Source: a bacterium
GTDB taxonomy: Bacteria > Eremiobacterota > Eremiobacteria > Baltobacterales > Baltobacteraceae
Direction of reading: 5' to 3'
NCBI GenBank assembly: GCA_021782295.1
Contig: JAJXVC010000002.1
Location: forward strand, 1-32,452
Length of the DNA: 32,452 nucleotides
Shown here: positions 7,005-13,202 of the stretch, piece by piece
Layout: each line of letters opens with the position of its first letter
Position numbering within the stretch: position 1 is the first letter of the stretch
The notes under the pieces: generated by a model
Databases searched by the model: none
Told to the model about the DNA's origin: nothing
The model's input: only the letters and a program-made list of their open reading frames with translations
Made by a program: the position numbers and the translations under genes

Positions 7005-7102
7005 ACTATTGGCCCGTCGTCGCGGTGATCGCTGCGTGGTTTGCCTTTCTCGGATACGCCCGACTTTTACTCGATGCCCCCAATGCAAAGGAAGAGGAAT
7101 GA
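7001..7102 (+). CDS. Small single-pass membrane protein, 33 aa
   Basis: MNYWPVVAVIAAWFAFLGYA is one transmembrane helix, followed by a short charged tail ending KEEE. Both ends use 4-bp ATGA overlaps (7001-7004 and 7099-7102), which argues that it is translated. It follows the tail-anchored protein at 6555 and may work with it. Confidence 0.6.
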   Translation: MNYWPVVAVIAAWFAFLGYARLLLDAPNAKEEE

Positions 7103-8046
7103 ACGACCAGCCATTCCTGAAGTTTTTTCATCGCGATTGGCTCGCCGATTCCGCTTTGCGGATGTGCTCGCGGGCGGCTCGCGGGCTCTGGATTGATATG
7201 CTCTCACTTATGGCCGATGCCACGGAGTTTGGCGTTCTTCCCTTCGGCGAAAACGAGGCACCCGAGGCCCTGAGCAACGCCTGCGGCGGCTCGCCAAAGG
7301 AGATTGAAACGCTTCTCCGCGAGCTTGGGCGTCGAGGGGTCTACTCGGTGCGCGAGGATGGCTGCATCTACTCTCGCCGGCTGGTTCGCGATCATCAGAA
7401 GTTCGTCGTTATGAGCCGCCTCGGCAAGAACGGTGCCCGTTCTCGCTATAACGAAAACGCAGATTCCGCCATAGCGGAAACCGGCAATCCCGCTATAACA
7501 GAGAGTAGCGGTTCCGCTATAGCGAGCGACGCGACTCCCGCTATAGCGGAAAACACTAAAAGCGCTATACCCCCAGAATCTCAGAAGCTCAGAGATAGTC
7601 ACCTCGTTACACTCGGTGACGCGATTTCCGCGGCTGAGGCCGCTCCGGTCGCGCTGATTCCCGGTGTCCAACCGGCGAAATCGCGAACGCCTCGGCAGCA
7701 GAAAATCCCCGACCCGCACCAGATCGCCGCATACCAGCTCCTCGACGCCGTCTACCCCGTGGTCGTCGAGCACCACGAGATTGCCTTGTCGCGGCAAGCA
7801 TGGCGCGACCGGAACAAGGCCGCGGCGCTGGATTTCGTGCGGCAGGGCAAGACCTCGCAGCAAGTGCTCGAGCGTCTGCGGGCTGCATATTCCGGCGCCG
7901 GCGGTGGATTTTACGGCGGCATCGTAATGCTTGCGAAGCTCGCGGAGCATTGGGCAGCGATCGGGCGCGACGATAGCGGCGGCGTGTCGACGAGCGCCCA
8001 AAAATCTGCGATTGAGTACCTCGAGCGCAACGGGAGGTCAGCCTAA
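7099..8046 (+). CDS. Phage replication initiator (O-like) with internal iteron origin
   Basis: 315 residues. Residues 1-105 look like the winged-helix N-terminal domain of phage replication proteins: FLKFFHRDWLADSALRMCS, ARGLWIDMLSLMADA, EIETLLRELGRRGVYSVRED and GCIYSRRLVRDHQK. Residues 115-160 are a low-complexity linker with an 8-residue repeat (SAIAETGN, PAITESSG, SAIASDAT, PAIAENTK), which is the translation of a 24-bp iteron array in the DNA. The C-terminal domain (215-315) is helical and may contact the helicase loader encoded next. This copies the lambda O plan, in which the origin lies inside the initiator gene. Start at 7099 gives an ATGA overlap; the much longer frame from 6697 runs through two other genes. 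Confidence 0.8.
   Translation: MNDQPFLKFFHRDWLADSALRMCSRAARGLWIDMLSLMADATEFGVLPFGENEAPEALSNACGGSPKEIETLLRELGRRGVYSVREDGCIYSRRLVRDHQKFVVMSRLGKNGARSRYNENADSAIAETGNPAITESSGSAIASDATPAIAENTKSAIPPESQKLRDSHLVTLGDAISAAEAAPVALIPGVQPAKSRTPRQQKIPDPHQIAAYQLLDAVYPVVVEHHEIALSRQAWRDRNKAAALDFVRQGKTSQQVLERLRAAYSGAGGGFYGGIVMLAKLAEHWAAIGRDDSGGVSTSAQKSAIEYLERNGRSA
7443..7573. repeat. Iteron array, probable replication origin
   Basis: Twelve-base units related to the palindrome CCGCTATAGCGG start at 7466 (CCGCCATAGCGG), 7490 (CCGCTATAACAG), 7514 (CCGCTATAGCGA), 7538 (perfect) and 7562 (GCGCTATACCCC), each exactly 24 bp apart. A further diverged unit, TCGCTATAACGA, begins at 7443, 23 bp before the first. Regular two-helical-turn spacing, dyad symmetry and position inside an initiator gene fit origin iterons bound by that initiator. 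Confidence 0.75.
7598..7620. repeat. Inverted repeat beside the iterons
   Basis: GTCACC (7598-7603) and GGTGAC (7615-7620) separated by 11 bp. It sits 25 bp after the last iteron inside the same gene and may be an accessory origin site; it could also be chance. Confidence 0.35.
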
Positions 8047-8753
8047 TGTTCGCCGAGCGCATCGCGCAGATCCAGCGCCTCTCGGCCGAAGAACGCGCTG
8101 AGCTCACGCAAAAACTCGACGCGGAACGGCGTCGTGCCGAGCTGCAAAAAGTCGCCGATTTACGACGCGAAGCGGGTATCCCCGATCGGTTTTCGAATGC
8201 GCGGTTTTTCGACCTTGACCGGGATCCGAACAATGCCGAAGCGCTCGATGCCGCCGCCGCTGTCATCGACGGCGGCTTTCACGCCGGTCTCGGTCTCTGG
8301 GGCCCAGTCGGGGTCGGTAAGACGACCATCGCGGCTTCGATCGCCAACGCGGCGCTCGCGAGCGGCGTGACGGTTCGTTTCTGCTCGGTCGCCGGCTTCA
8401 TGGACACACTGCAGGAGGCATCGCGCTTCTCGGCCGTCGACGACGTCTCGGATCTCATCGCGAGGTATGCGTCCGTACAGGTGCTGGTGCTCGACGATCT
8501 CGGCCGCGAGCCGCTCACGCGTCGCACGCTCCCGTGGCTTTACGAACTGCTTAACCAGCGCTGGCTCAAGGAGCGCCCGATCCTCTTGCCGACCAACTAT
8601 TCGTTCGGGTCGCTGACCGCGCGGTATATCGACGCCGCAAAGCGTGCCGGCGAAGACGTGTCGCTCGCCGAGGCTATCGTCGATCGGCTCGCGGATCTCT
8701 GCCCGCAGCCGTGGGTCAAGGTCGGCGGAATATCGCGCAGAGGTGCGGCGTGA
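8046..8753 (+). CDS. DnaC-like helicase loader ATPase
   Basis: 235-residue AAA+ ATPase of the DnaC/IstB type. Walker A is GPVGVGKT (residues 86-93), Walker B VLVLDD (146-151), and the sensor-1 Asn lies in LPTNYS (N184). The N-terminal 45 residues are a charged helix, as in loaders that bind the replicative helicase. Since no helicase was found in the window, it probably loads the host DnaB-type helicase at the origin bound by the protein encoded just upstream. The A of its ATG is the last base of the preceding TAA. Confidence 0.88.
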   Translation: MFAERIAQIQRLSAEERAELTQKLDAERRRAELQKVADLRREAGIPDRFSNARFFDLDRDPNNAEALDAAAAVIDGGFHAGLGLWGPVGVGKTTIAASIANAALASGVTVRFCSVAGFMDTLQEASRFSAVDDVSDLIARYASVQVLVLDDLGREPLTRRTLPWLYELLNQRWLKERPILLPTNYSFGSLTARYIDAAKRAGEDVSLAEAIVDRLADLCPQPWVKVGGISRRGAA

Positions 8754-10039
8754 GGCGTAAACTCCTTGTCGCAGATCTCTTTTGTGGCGCTGGCGGCACG
8801 ACGACCGGAGCGATGCGGGCGATTCACGAGCTGGGTCGCGACGTTGAATTCGTTGCAGTAAATCATTGGCCGGTTGCGATTGCAACGCACGCAGCAAACC
8901 ATCCGAACGTGCGCCATTACTGCAAAGATCTCGACACCGCGAATCCCTGTGACATCGTTCCCGAGGGCGAACTCGATTTGTTGCTTGCAAGTCCCGAGTG
9001 TCGGTTTCACTCGACGGCACAGGGTGGTCGTCCTCTCGACGAGCAGAACCGCGCGAGCGCATGGCACGTCGTTCGGTGGGCCGAGCGATTGTATATTCGG
9101 CGCATCGTCGTCGAGAACGTTCCGCGATTCGTGAAATGGGGGCCATTAGACGCTAAGGGGCGCCCGATAAAAAGGCGTGAAGGCGAGCTGTTTCGCGCAT
9201 GGGTCGGCACGCTCGAAGCGATCGGGTACAAGGTCGAATGGCGGGTGCTCAACGCCGCTGACTACGGGACGCCACAGACCCGCAAACGCCTCATCGTGCA
9301 GGCGCGGCGCGATGGTCGAAGGATCAAGTGGGCGCCGCAAACACACGCTCGTCGCGGCGAGGAAACCACGCTCGGCGGAGCGCTCTGCACTTGGACTCCC
9401 GCACGGTGCGCGATCAAACTCGATAAATACCGGCACTTAGCAAAGCCGATAGGCGAGAAAAACCTCTCGCCGAAAACCCTGGCGCGAATCGCCGAAGGGG
9501 TGAGACGATTTTGCCAACCAGCCGACCTGCAGCCTTTTCTCGTGACGCTCCGACGCAATGGTTCGGCGGCGTCGATCGACGAGCCGATGGCGACGATCAC
9601 GACGAGCGGCAGCCACCACACACTCCTGGAACCGTTCATGCTTCCGCAAGACGGCGGCGGGGTAGCTCGTTCTTCGAGTGAGCCGCTACCGACGATTGCC
9701 ACCGACGGGGCGATCGGCGTGGTCGAGCCGTTTATCGTTCCGCAAGACTCGGCTGCACCTGTCCGTTCAACTCAGGATCCGTTGCCGACGTTGCGCACGA
9801 CGTCGCGGGGCGTTGCGATTATCGAGCCGTATCTCGTCGAATCGAATCACGGCAAAGAACGCGCTCCCCGTAGTATAGACGATCCACTGCCGACGATTAC
9901 GCAAAAGAACGGCGTTGGGGTCGTAGAGCCATTCGTGGAAGGGTCGCGCTTGGTCTTGTTGCACCGGATGTTGCAACCAGAAGAGCTGGGATTAGGCCAA
10001 GACTTCGAAGATTACAAATTCACCGGTACGCGCGAGTAG
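8750..10039 (+). CDS. C5 cytosine DNA methyltransferase, interrupted by an in-frame amber codon
   Basis: GTG start overlaps the helicase-loader stop (GTGA). As drawn it is 429 residues. Motif I DLFCGAGG (9-16), motif IV SPECRFHS with catalytic Cys84, a phage-type variant of PCQ, motif VI VVENVPRF (E122) and motif VIII YGTPQTRKR are present, so it methylates cytosine at C5 using AdoMet. Residues about 263-396 hold four tandem units of 32-35 residues with the pattern P-x-A/P-T-I-x-T...EPF, in the target-recognition position. The frame stops at TAG 10037-10039, before motif X. The next 34 sense codons in the same frame supply exactly that motif (QIGNAVPV) and end in an ATGA overlap with the next gene. 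It may be a nonsense mutant, a readthrough gene or a sequence error. Confidence 0.88.
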   Translation: MRRKLLVADLFCGAGGTTTGAMRAIHELGRDVEFVAVNHWPVAIATHAANHPNVRHYCKDLDTANPCDIVPEGELDLLLASPECRFHSTAQGGRPLDEQNRASAWHVVRWAERLYIRRIVVENVPRFVKWGPLDAKGRPIKRREGELFRAWVGTLEAIGYKVEWRVLNAADYGTPQTRKRLIVQARRDGRRIKWAPQTHARRGEETTLGGALCTWTPARCAIKLDKYRHLAKPIGEKNLSPKTLARIAEGVRRFCQPADLQPFLVTLRRNGSAASIDEPMATITTSGSHHTLLEPFMLPQDGGGVARSSSEPLPTIATDGAIGVVEPFIVPQDSAAPVRSTQDPLPTLRTTSRGVAIIEPYLVESNHGKERAPRSIDDPLPTITQKNGVGVVEPFVEGSRLVLLHRMLQPEELGLGQDFEDYKFTGTRE

Positions 10040-10144
10040 CAAACGAAGCAAATAGGGAATGCCGTGCCGGTAAAATTAGCATACGCGGTGACGCGCGCTG
10101 CGCTGCATGACATCGCTTGCGAAAGCCAACGAGGTGCAGCATGA
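10037..10144 (+). other. Post-amber continuation of the methyltransferase frame (motif X)
   Basis: Same frame as the gene before it: TAG, then codons for QTKQIGNAVPVKLAYAVTRA and 14 more residues, then TGA at 10142-10144. IGNAVP is the conserved C-terminal motif of C5 methyltransferases, which completes the AdoMet site. The stop overlaps the ATG at 10141, as at other junctions here. The full product would be 464 residues including the amber position. Confidence 0.85.
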
Positions 10145-10437
10145 GCATCGCGCAACCGATCAAGGAAGCTGCGGGTGCCCGCAGTGCCGTCTCTCGCTGC
10201 ATCTGGATTCTCGAAACACTTCGCTCGCGACCGCTTCGCTCGCATTCCGCCGTCGAGCTCATGCGCGCTCTCAATGTGTCCCGGCGAACGATTAGTCGCG
10301 ATCTTGCCGCCCTGCGCGATGCTGGCGCGCGGATCGAGCCGGACTTCGGCGCGGCTGGAGTGCGCTACGTTTGTTTCGACACCGAACTCGCGAGCGTTTT
10401 ATCGCGCACTGCTCGGAAAGATGAGAGATATGGCTAG
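10141..10437 (+). CDS. Helix-turn-helix transcriptional regulator, DeoR/WYL-type N-terminal domain, 98 aa
   Basis: Start at 10141 overlaps the TGA of the readthrough methyltransferase frame. Residues about 20-65 form a winged helix-turn-helix: SRCIWILETLRSRP, then SAVELMRALNVSRRTISRDL with the recognition helix SRRTISRDLAAL, then a wing (AGARIEPDFGAAGVRYVC). This is the HTH_11/DeoR pattern without a ligand domain. It may regulate early or late phage genes. It ends in TAG 10435-10437. Confidence 0.8.
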   Translation: MSIAQPIKEAAGARSAVSRCIWILETLRSRPLRSHSAVELMRALNVSRRTISRDLAALRDAGARIEPDFGAAGVRYVCFDTELASVLSRTARKDERYG

Positions 10438-10855
10438 TAATGCGCCCTATGCTGACCGTACAAAGGTTCCGGTCGAACGGTCGAAGGCCGAGATCGAACA
10501 AACACTCGCGCGCTACGGTGCTACCGGTTTCGGCTACATGACGCAAAACGGAGCGTCGGTCGTGATGTTCGAGGCGCACGGGCGACGGATACGATTTTCT
10601 TTGCCGCGCCCGCAAGAACGCGATGCATCGAAGTATGCAGCCGAAGAGCGCCGACTATGGCGCTCGCTCGCGATGGCGATTAAATCCAAGCTCGACATCG
10701 TGCGATCGGGCATCTCTACATTCGAGGCCGAAATGCTTCCGTATTCAATGCTGCCGGACGGCCGCACGTTTTATGAATGGTCTGAAGAATGCGCGGAACG
10801 CCTCAACGCTGGCCTCATGCCGCCGATGCTTCCAGGTTCGAAGGACGCAGCATGA
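10430..10855 (+). CDS. Conserved phage hypothetical protein, 141 aa
   Basis: Start chosen at the ATG at 10430, ten bases after GGAAAG; the in-frame ATG at 10421 lies too close to that site. The core reads RSKAEIEQTLARYGATGFGY, VVMFEAHGRRIRFSLPRP, then LWRSLAMAIKSKLDIVRSG and a final FEAEMLPYSMLPDGRTF. I know this order of segments from many phage and prophage proteins of unknown function, usually in the replication/recombination operon. An alpha-beta fold with a DNA-related role is likely but unproven. Confidence 0.78.
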   Translation: MASNAPYADRTKVPVERSKAEIEQTLARYGATGFGYMTQNGASVVMFEAHGRRIRFSLPRPQERDASKYAAEERRLWRSLAMAIKSKLDIVRSGISTFEAEMLPYSMLPDGRTFYEWSEECAERLNAGLMPPMLPGSKDAA

Positions 10856-10940
10856 GCGTTTCGCAGCGCGCTCGTCCCAATTAAGCGACAAAATCAAACA
10901 CTACGTTTCACTGCGCCTTGAGCGCGAAGGAGTCACCATT

Positions 10941-11330
10941 ATGGCAAACTGTGCATCAACTATCGGCTTCGAGGGCCGCGAACTGACCTGTACCCGCCGG
11001 AAAGATCACTCGGGCGATCACCAAGGAAAGATCGGGCCTGGTCTCACGCATATCTGGCGGGATGAAGTCCCCGATGAAACACCGATCTTAACGCATCCCG
11101 TCCAGTGCTCATCGCGACTCCTGGATGACGACGAGATCTTCTCGTGCGACCTCCCGCGCGGGCACACCGCGTCCCACCGGGCGGATATTCCGGGCGGTTC
11201 GATCATGTGGGGCGACGAGGACGCGATCAGGCCCGAAACCGAGATCGAAGCGACCGTCGACGGCGACACGCTCTGCCTCGCGCATCGGCGCCAATCCGCG
11301 ATAGCAAGCGCGAGGGCGTATCGTGGGTGA
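10941..11330 (+). CDS. Two-repeat Cys/His protein, 129 aa
   Basis: Preceded by AAGGAGTCACCATT, close to the 16-bp initiation repeat of the recombination genes. The protein repeats the same short module twice: C at 4, C at about 18, then RKDHSGDHQG and THIWRDE; and C, C, then LPRGHTASHRA and IMWGDE. Modules of form C-x(n)-C-x-L-x-x-GH-x-G-x-H...W are common in phage and actinobacterial small proteins and probably bind zinc. The biological role is unknown. It overlaps the RusA-like gene by 8 bp. Confidence 0.72.
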   Translation: MANCASTIGFEGRELTCTRRKDHSGDHQGKIGPGLTHIWRDEVPDETPILTHPVQCSSRLLDDDEIFSCDLPRGHTASHRADIPGGSIMWGDEDAIRPETEIEATVDGDTLCLAHRRQSAIASARAYRG

Positions 11331-11775
11331 AGAACCGTTCCGGATCTCCGTCGCGGGCGTCGCGCGTCCGCAAGGGAGTAAATCTGCGCGCATCGTTCAC
11401 GGGCGACCGATCCTTACCGATGGATTCGGCGATAAACCCCGCCAGCTCAAAGAATGGCGCGGCGCGATCGCCGACGCTGCGCGCGCGTGGCTCGCGACTC
11501 ACTCGCCGCGTGCGCCATTTGACGAACCGCTCGCGCTTCTCGCGACTTTTTACTTGCCCAGACCGCCATCGACGCCAAAACGGATCGCTTGGCCGATGCG
11601 GAAACCGGACTTGAGCAAACTTATCCGTGCCGCAGAGGACGCGCTCACGGGGATCGTCTACGTCGACGACGCGCGCATCACGCGGCTCGTCGTCGAGAAG
11701 CGTTTCGCCGTCGATTCGCCGCCGCGCGTGGAGATTTGCGTGCAACCCGTCGCAACGCCGATAAATATTTCGTAA
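11323..11775 (+). CDS. RusA-like Holliday junction resolvase
   Basis: 150 residues from a GTG start that overlaps the gene before it. RusA features are visible: N-terminal strand FRISVAGVARPQGSKSAR, the catalytic region KPDLSKLIRAAEDALTGIVY with the acidic VDDARIT directly after it, and a C-terminal VEKRFA strand. The aspartates in KPD, EDAL and VDD fit the metal site of the family. It resolves branched DNA made by the recombination genes at 2506-5373 and prepares concatemers for packaging. Confidence 0.85.
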   Translation: MGEEPFRISVAGVARPQGSKSARIVHGRPILTDGFGDKPRQLKEWRGAIADAARAWLATHSPRAPFDEPLALLATFYLPRPPSTPKRIAWPMRKPDLSKLIRAAEDALTGIVYVDDARITRLVVEKRFAVDSPPRVEICVQPVATPINIS

Positions 11776-11834
11776 CATCGAACGCCTGTTCCACGAAAAA
11801 AGGAACCCGCGCCCAGCAGGCGCATCGACAGCGT

Positions 11835-12452
11835 ATGAGCGAGTGCGCCGTCGACGACGTGCCCGCCGGCGCCCAAGCGGCGGCCGGAAACTCGCCGTCC
11901 CCGGACTTCACCGACGACAGCTCCACGGCGCTCGGGCTCTCGCACGCCCGTGTCCTCCAGATTCGGACGCTCGATGACTTTCGGGCGCACTTTCTCGACC
12001 TCGATCACGAGCAGCGCGAGCATTACGCGCGACTGCTGCGCATCGGTCGCCCGCGCCCCATGCCGCGCCACGCCACGCTCGCCGATCTCGGGGTAGCAAT
12101 CGACGCGAAGACGGGCCAACCGCTCATGGACCCCGACGACCCGACGCTGCGCGATCGCGACTGCGATCCCGATCTCGTGGGCGTCGGCCCCGACGAAATG
12201 GCACGCATCCTCGAAAAAAAAGCGCAGGAAGCCGAAGATCGCGACGGCGAAGGCCCTGCGTATTTCGCAGCGCTGATGGCCCGACAGGTAGCCCACCACG
12301 GTCACGGGGGCGGCAAAGCAGCGCGCAAGAAGCCAACCTCCAGCTCGGGCGGATCGATCGTGCAGCGCATGGTCGTCGAGAGTATCGAGGCCAGCATCGG
12401 TACGCACGCAGCAGGGCCTTCACGGTCACCACGGGCGGCGGCATCCGCATGA
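11835..12452 (+). CDS. Hypothetical acidic protein, 205 aa
   Basis: The ATG at 11835 is the first usable start after the RusA stop, but it has no clear ribosome binding site, so the start is uncertain. The protein is rich in Asp, Arg and Ala, with DDFRAHFLDLDHEQREHYARL near residue 52, DPDDPTLRDRDCDPDLVGVG near 103, a helical EMARILEKKAQEAEDRD and a Gly/Ser/His-rich tail. Its stop overlaps the next start as ATGA, which supports the frame. No family recognised. The 59-bp gap before it holds a small stem, GTTCC/GGAAC, around AAAAAA. Confidence 0.55.
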   Translation: MSECAVDDVPAGAQAAAGNSPSPDFTDDSSTALGLSHARVLQIRTLDDFRAHFLDLDHEQREHYARLLRIGRPRPMPRHATLADLGVAIDAKTGQPLMDPDDPTLRDRDCDPDLVGVGPDEMARILEKKAQEAEDRDGEGPAYFAALMARQVAHHGHGGGKAARKKPTSSSGGSIVQRMVVESIEASIGTHAAGPSRSPRAAASA

Positions 12453-12769
12453 CGCTCCGGGAACGCCGCAAACAGCTCCTCGCACGCCGGTTGCATATCG
12501 CCGAGGTCGAGATGGCGGTGAGCATCGCGCAGATCGAACGGTCTTCCAATCTCGGTCGCCCGCTCAAAGCTGGGCGCACCGAACCCGGAATTCCCGTTCG
12601 TGCGCGCGTCGAACGCCACCGCATCGAAACACTCCAGCGCATGACCGGCCGCACCGCATCGGATCTCATCGAAATCGGCATCCGCATACTGCACGCGCAT
12701 CTCACCGACGACCACGCGGCGATCGCCGAACTCACGGCGCCCTTGACGCCCAGCGCTCGCGCATGTTAA
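12449..12769 (+). CDS. Possible ribbon-helix-helix protein, 106 aa
   Basis: ATGA overlap with the preceding gene. The N-terminal half is a charged helix (MTLRERRKQLLARRLHIAEVE). The second half, GRPLKAGRTEPGIPVRARVE, then LQRMTGRTASDLIEIGIRIL, resembles a ribbon-helix-helix module: a short strand (IPVRARV) followed by two helices with an ASDLIEIGI second helix. If so it binds DNA as a dimer. It is the last gene before the late-region control area, a position that would suit a regulator. Confidence 0.6.
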   Translation: MTLRERRKQLLARRLHIAEVEMAVSIAQIERSSNLGRPLKAGRTEPGIPVRARVERHRIETLQRMTGRTASDLIEIGIRILHAHLTDDHAAIAELTAPLTPSARAC

Positions 12770-12771
12770 CT
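12743..12771 (+). promoter_or_regulatory. Possible late-region promoter
   Basis: TTGACG at 12743-12748, 17-bp spacer, TTAACT at 12766-12771. The -35 is good and the -10 weak. It lies at the largest gap in the rightward genes, just before the head genes. Confidence 0.3.
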
Positions 12772-12793
12772 TGGGCGTAGAGCAAACCGCGAC

Positions 12794-12807
12794 TTTCGTC
12801 CACGAAA
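12794..12807. promoter_or_regulatory. Palindromic operator candidate TTTCGTCCACGAAA
   Basis: TTTCGT-CC-ACGAAA is a 6-bp inverted repeat with a 2-bp centre; GA and TC extend the symmetry outward. It is placed about 20 bp downstream of the putative -10 box in the 125-bp gap. The half-site with flank, TCCACGAAA, also occurs at 11790-11798. Confidence 0.45.
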
Positions 12808-12828
12808 CTCGCACGAACGCTCGAGAAC

Positions 12829-12863
12829 GCGCCGCGAACTCTCTGGAGATCGGGCGCATTTTT
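12829..12863 (+). terminator. Weak terminator-like stem in the early/late gap
   Basis: GCGCC (12829-12833) can pair with GGCGC (12853-12857), directly followed by ATTTTT. The 5-bp stem and 19-base loop make it marginal. Confidence 0.25.
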
Positions 12864-12894
12864 CATTGCCTCTGAACTCGGAGGTGGCGCCGTG

Positions 12895-13104
12895 ATGGAT
12901 CGACCCCGGACGTTCCCGGCATTGGGCGATGCACTCAAGGCCGGCTATCGGCTCTACGAGCGTCTCGACTCCGGCGGCTTTCTCGTGCGCAAGTTCGACG
13001 TGCGCTCGAATCAGTACGAACTTGCGGTTGTCAACGCCCCCTCGACGAGCGTGCGACTCCCGCAGATTCCCGGCATCGACGTTTCGCTCTCGCGAAACCG
13101 GTAA
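12895..13104 (+). CDS. Hypothetical protein, 69 aa
   Basis: Start set at the ATG at 12895, eight bases after GGAGGTG; a GTG at 12892 is also in frame. The sequence RTFPALGDALKAGYRLYERL, then GGFLVRKFDVRSNQYELAVV, suggests a small alpha/beta protein. No family recognised. First gene of the late operon. Confidence 0.65.
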   Translation: MDRPRTFPALGDALKAGYRLYERLDSGGFLVRKFDVRSNQYELAVVNAPSTSVRLPQIPGIDVSLSRNR

Positions 13105-13202
13105 TGCGCTTTACCGAGGCGCTCGCGTTCGCGTGGTCGGTCATCGGGCTGCTCGCGATCGCGATTTGGCTGCTTCAACCCAAACGATCGGAGAAACAGT
13201 GA
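13104..13202 (+). CDS. Small single-pass membrane protein, 32 aa
   Basis: MRFTEALAFAWSVIGLLAIA continues IWLL to form one transmembrane helix, then a short basic tail (QPKRSEKQ). It starts on the last base of the preceding stop and ends in a GTGA overlap with the next gene. Similar in build to the 33-residue protein at 7001, though not in sequence. Confidence 0.6.
   Translation: MRFTEALAFAWSVIGLLAIAIWLLQPKRSEKQ

Noticed and set aside
9870..9890. TAGTATAGAC inside the methyltransferase gene as a third operator copy
   Set aside because: It lacks the leading CC of the CCTAGTATAG repeat, is in the middle of a gene and has no promoter around it.
10852..10884. Ten-codon frame MSVSQRARPN with ATGA overlap
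   Set aside because: Too short to judge; the 85-bp gap to the next gene otherwise shows only the ribosome binding site AAGGAG.
11658..12859. Long minus-strand frames opposite the resolvase and the genes at 11835 and 12449
   Set aside because: They lie opposite a clear RusA-like gene and an ATGA-linked pair, and their translations look like low-information shadows.
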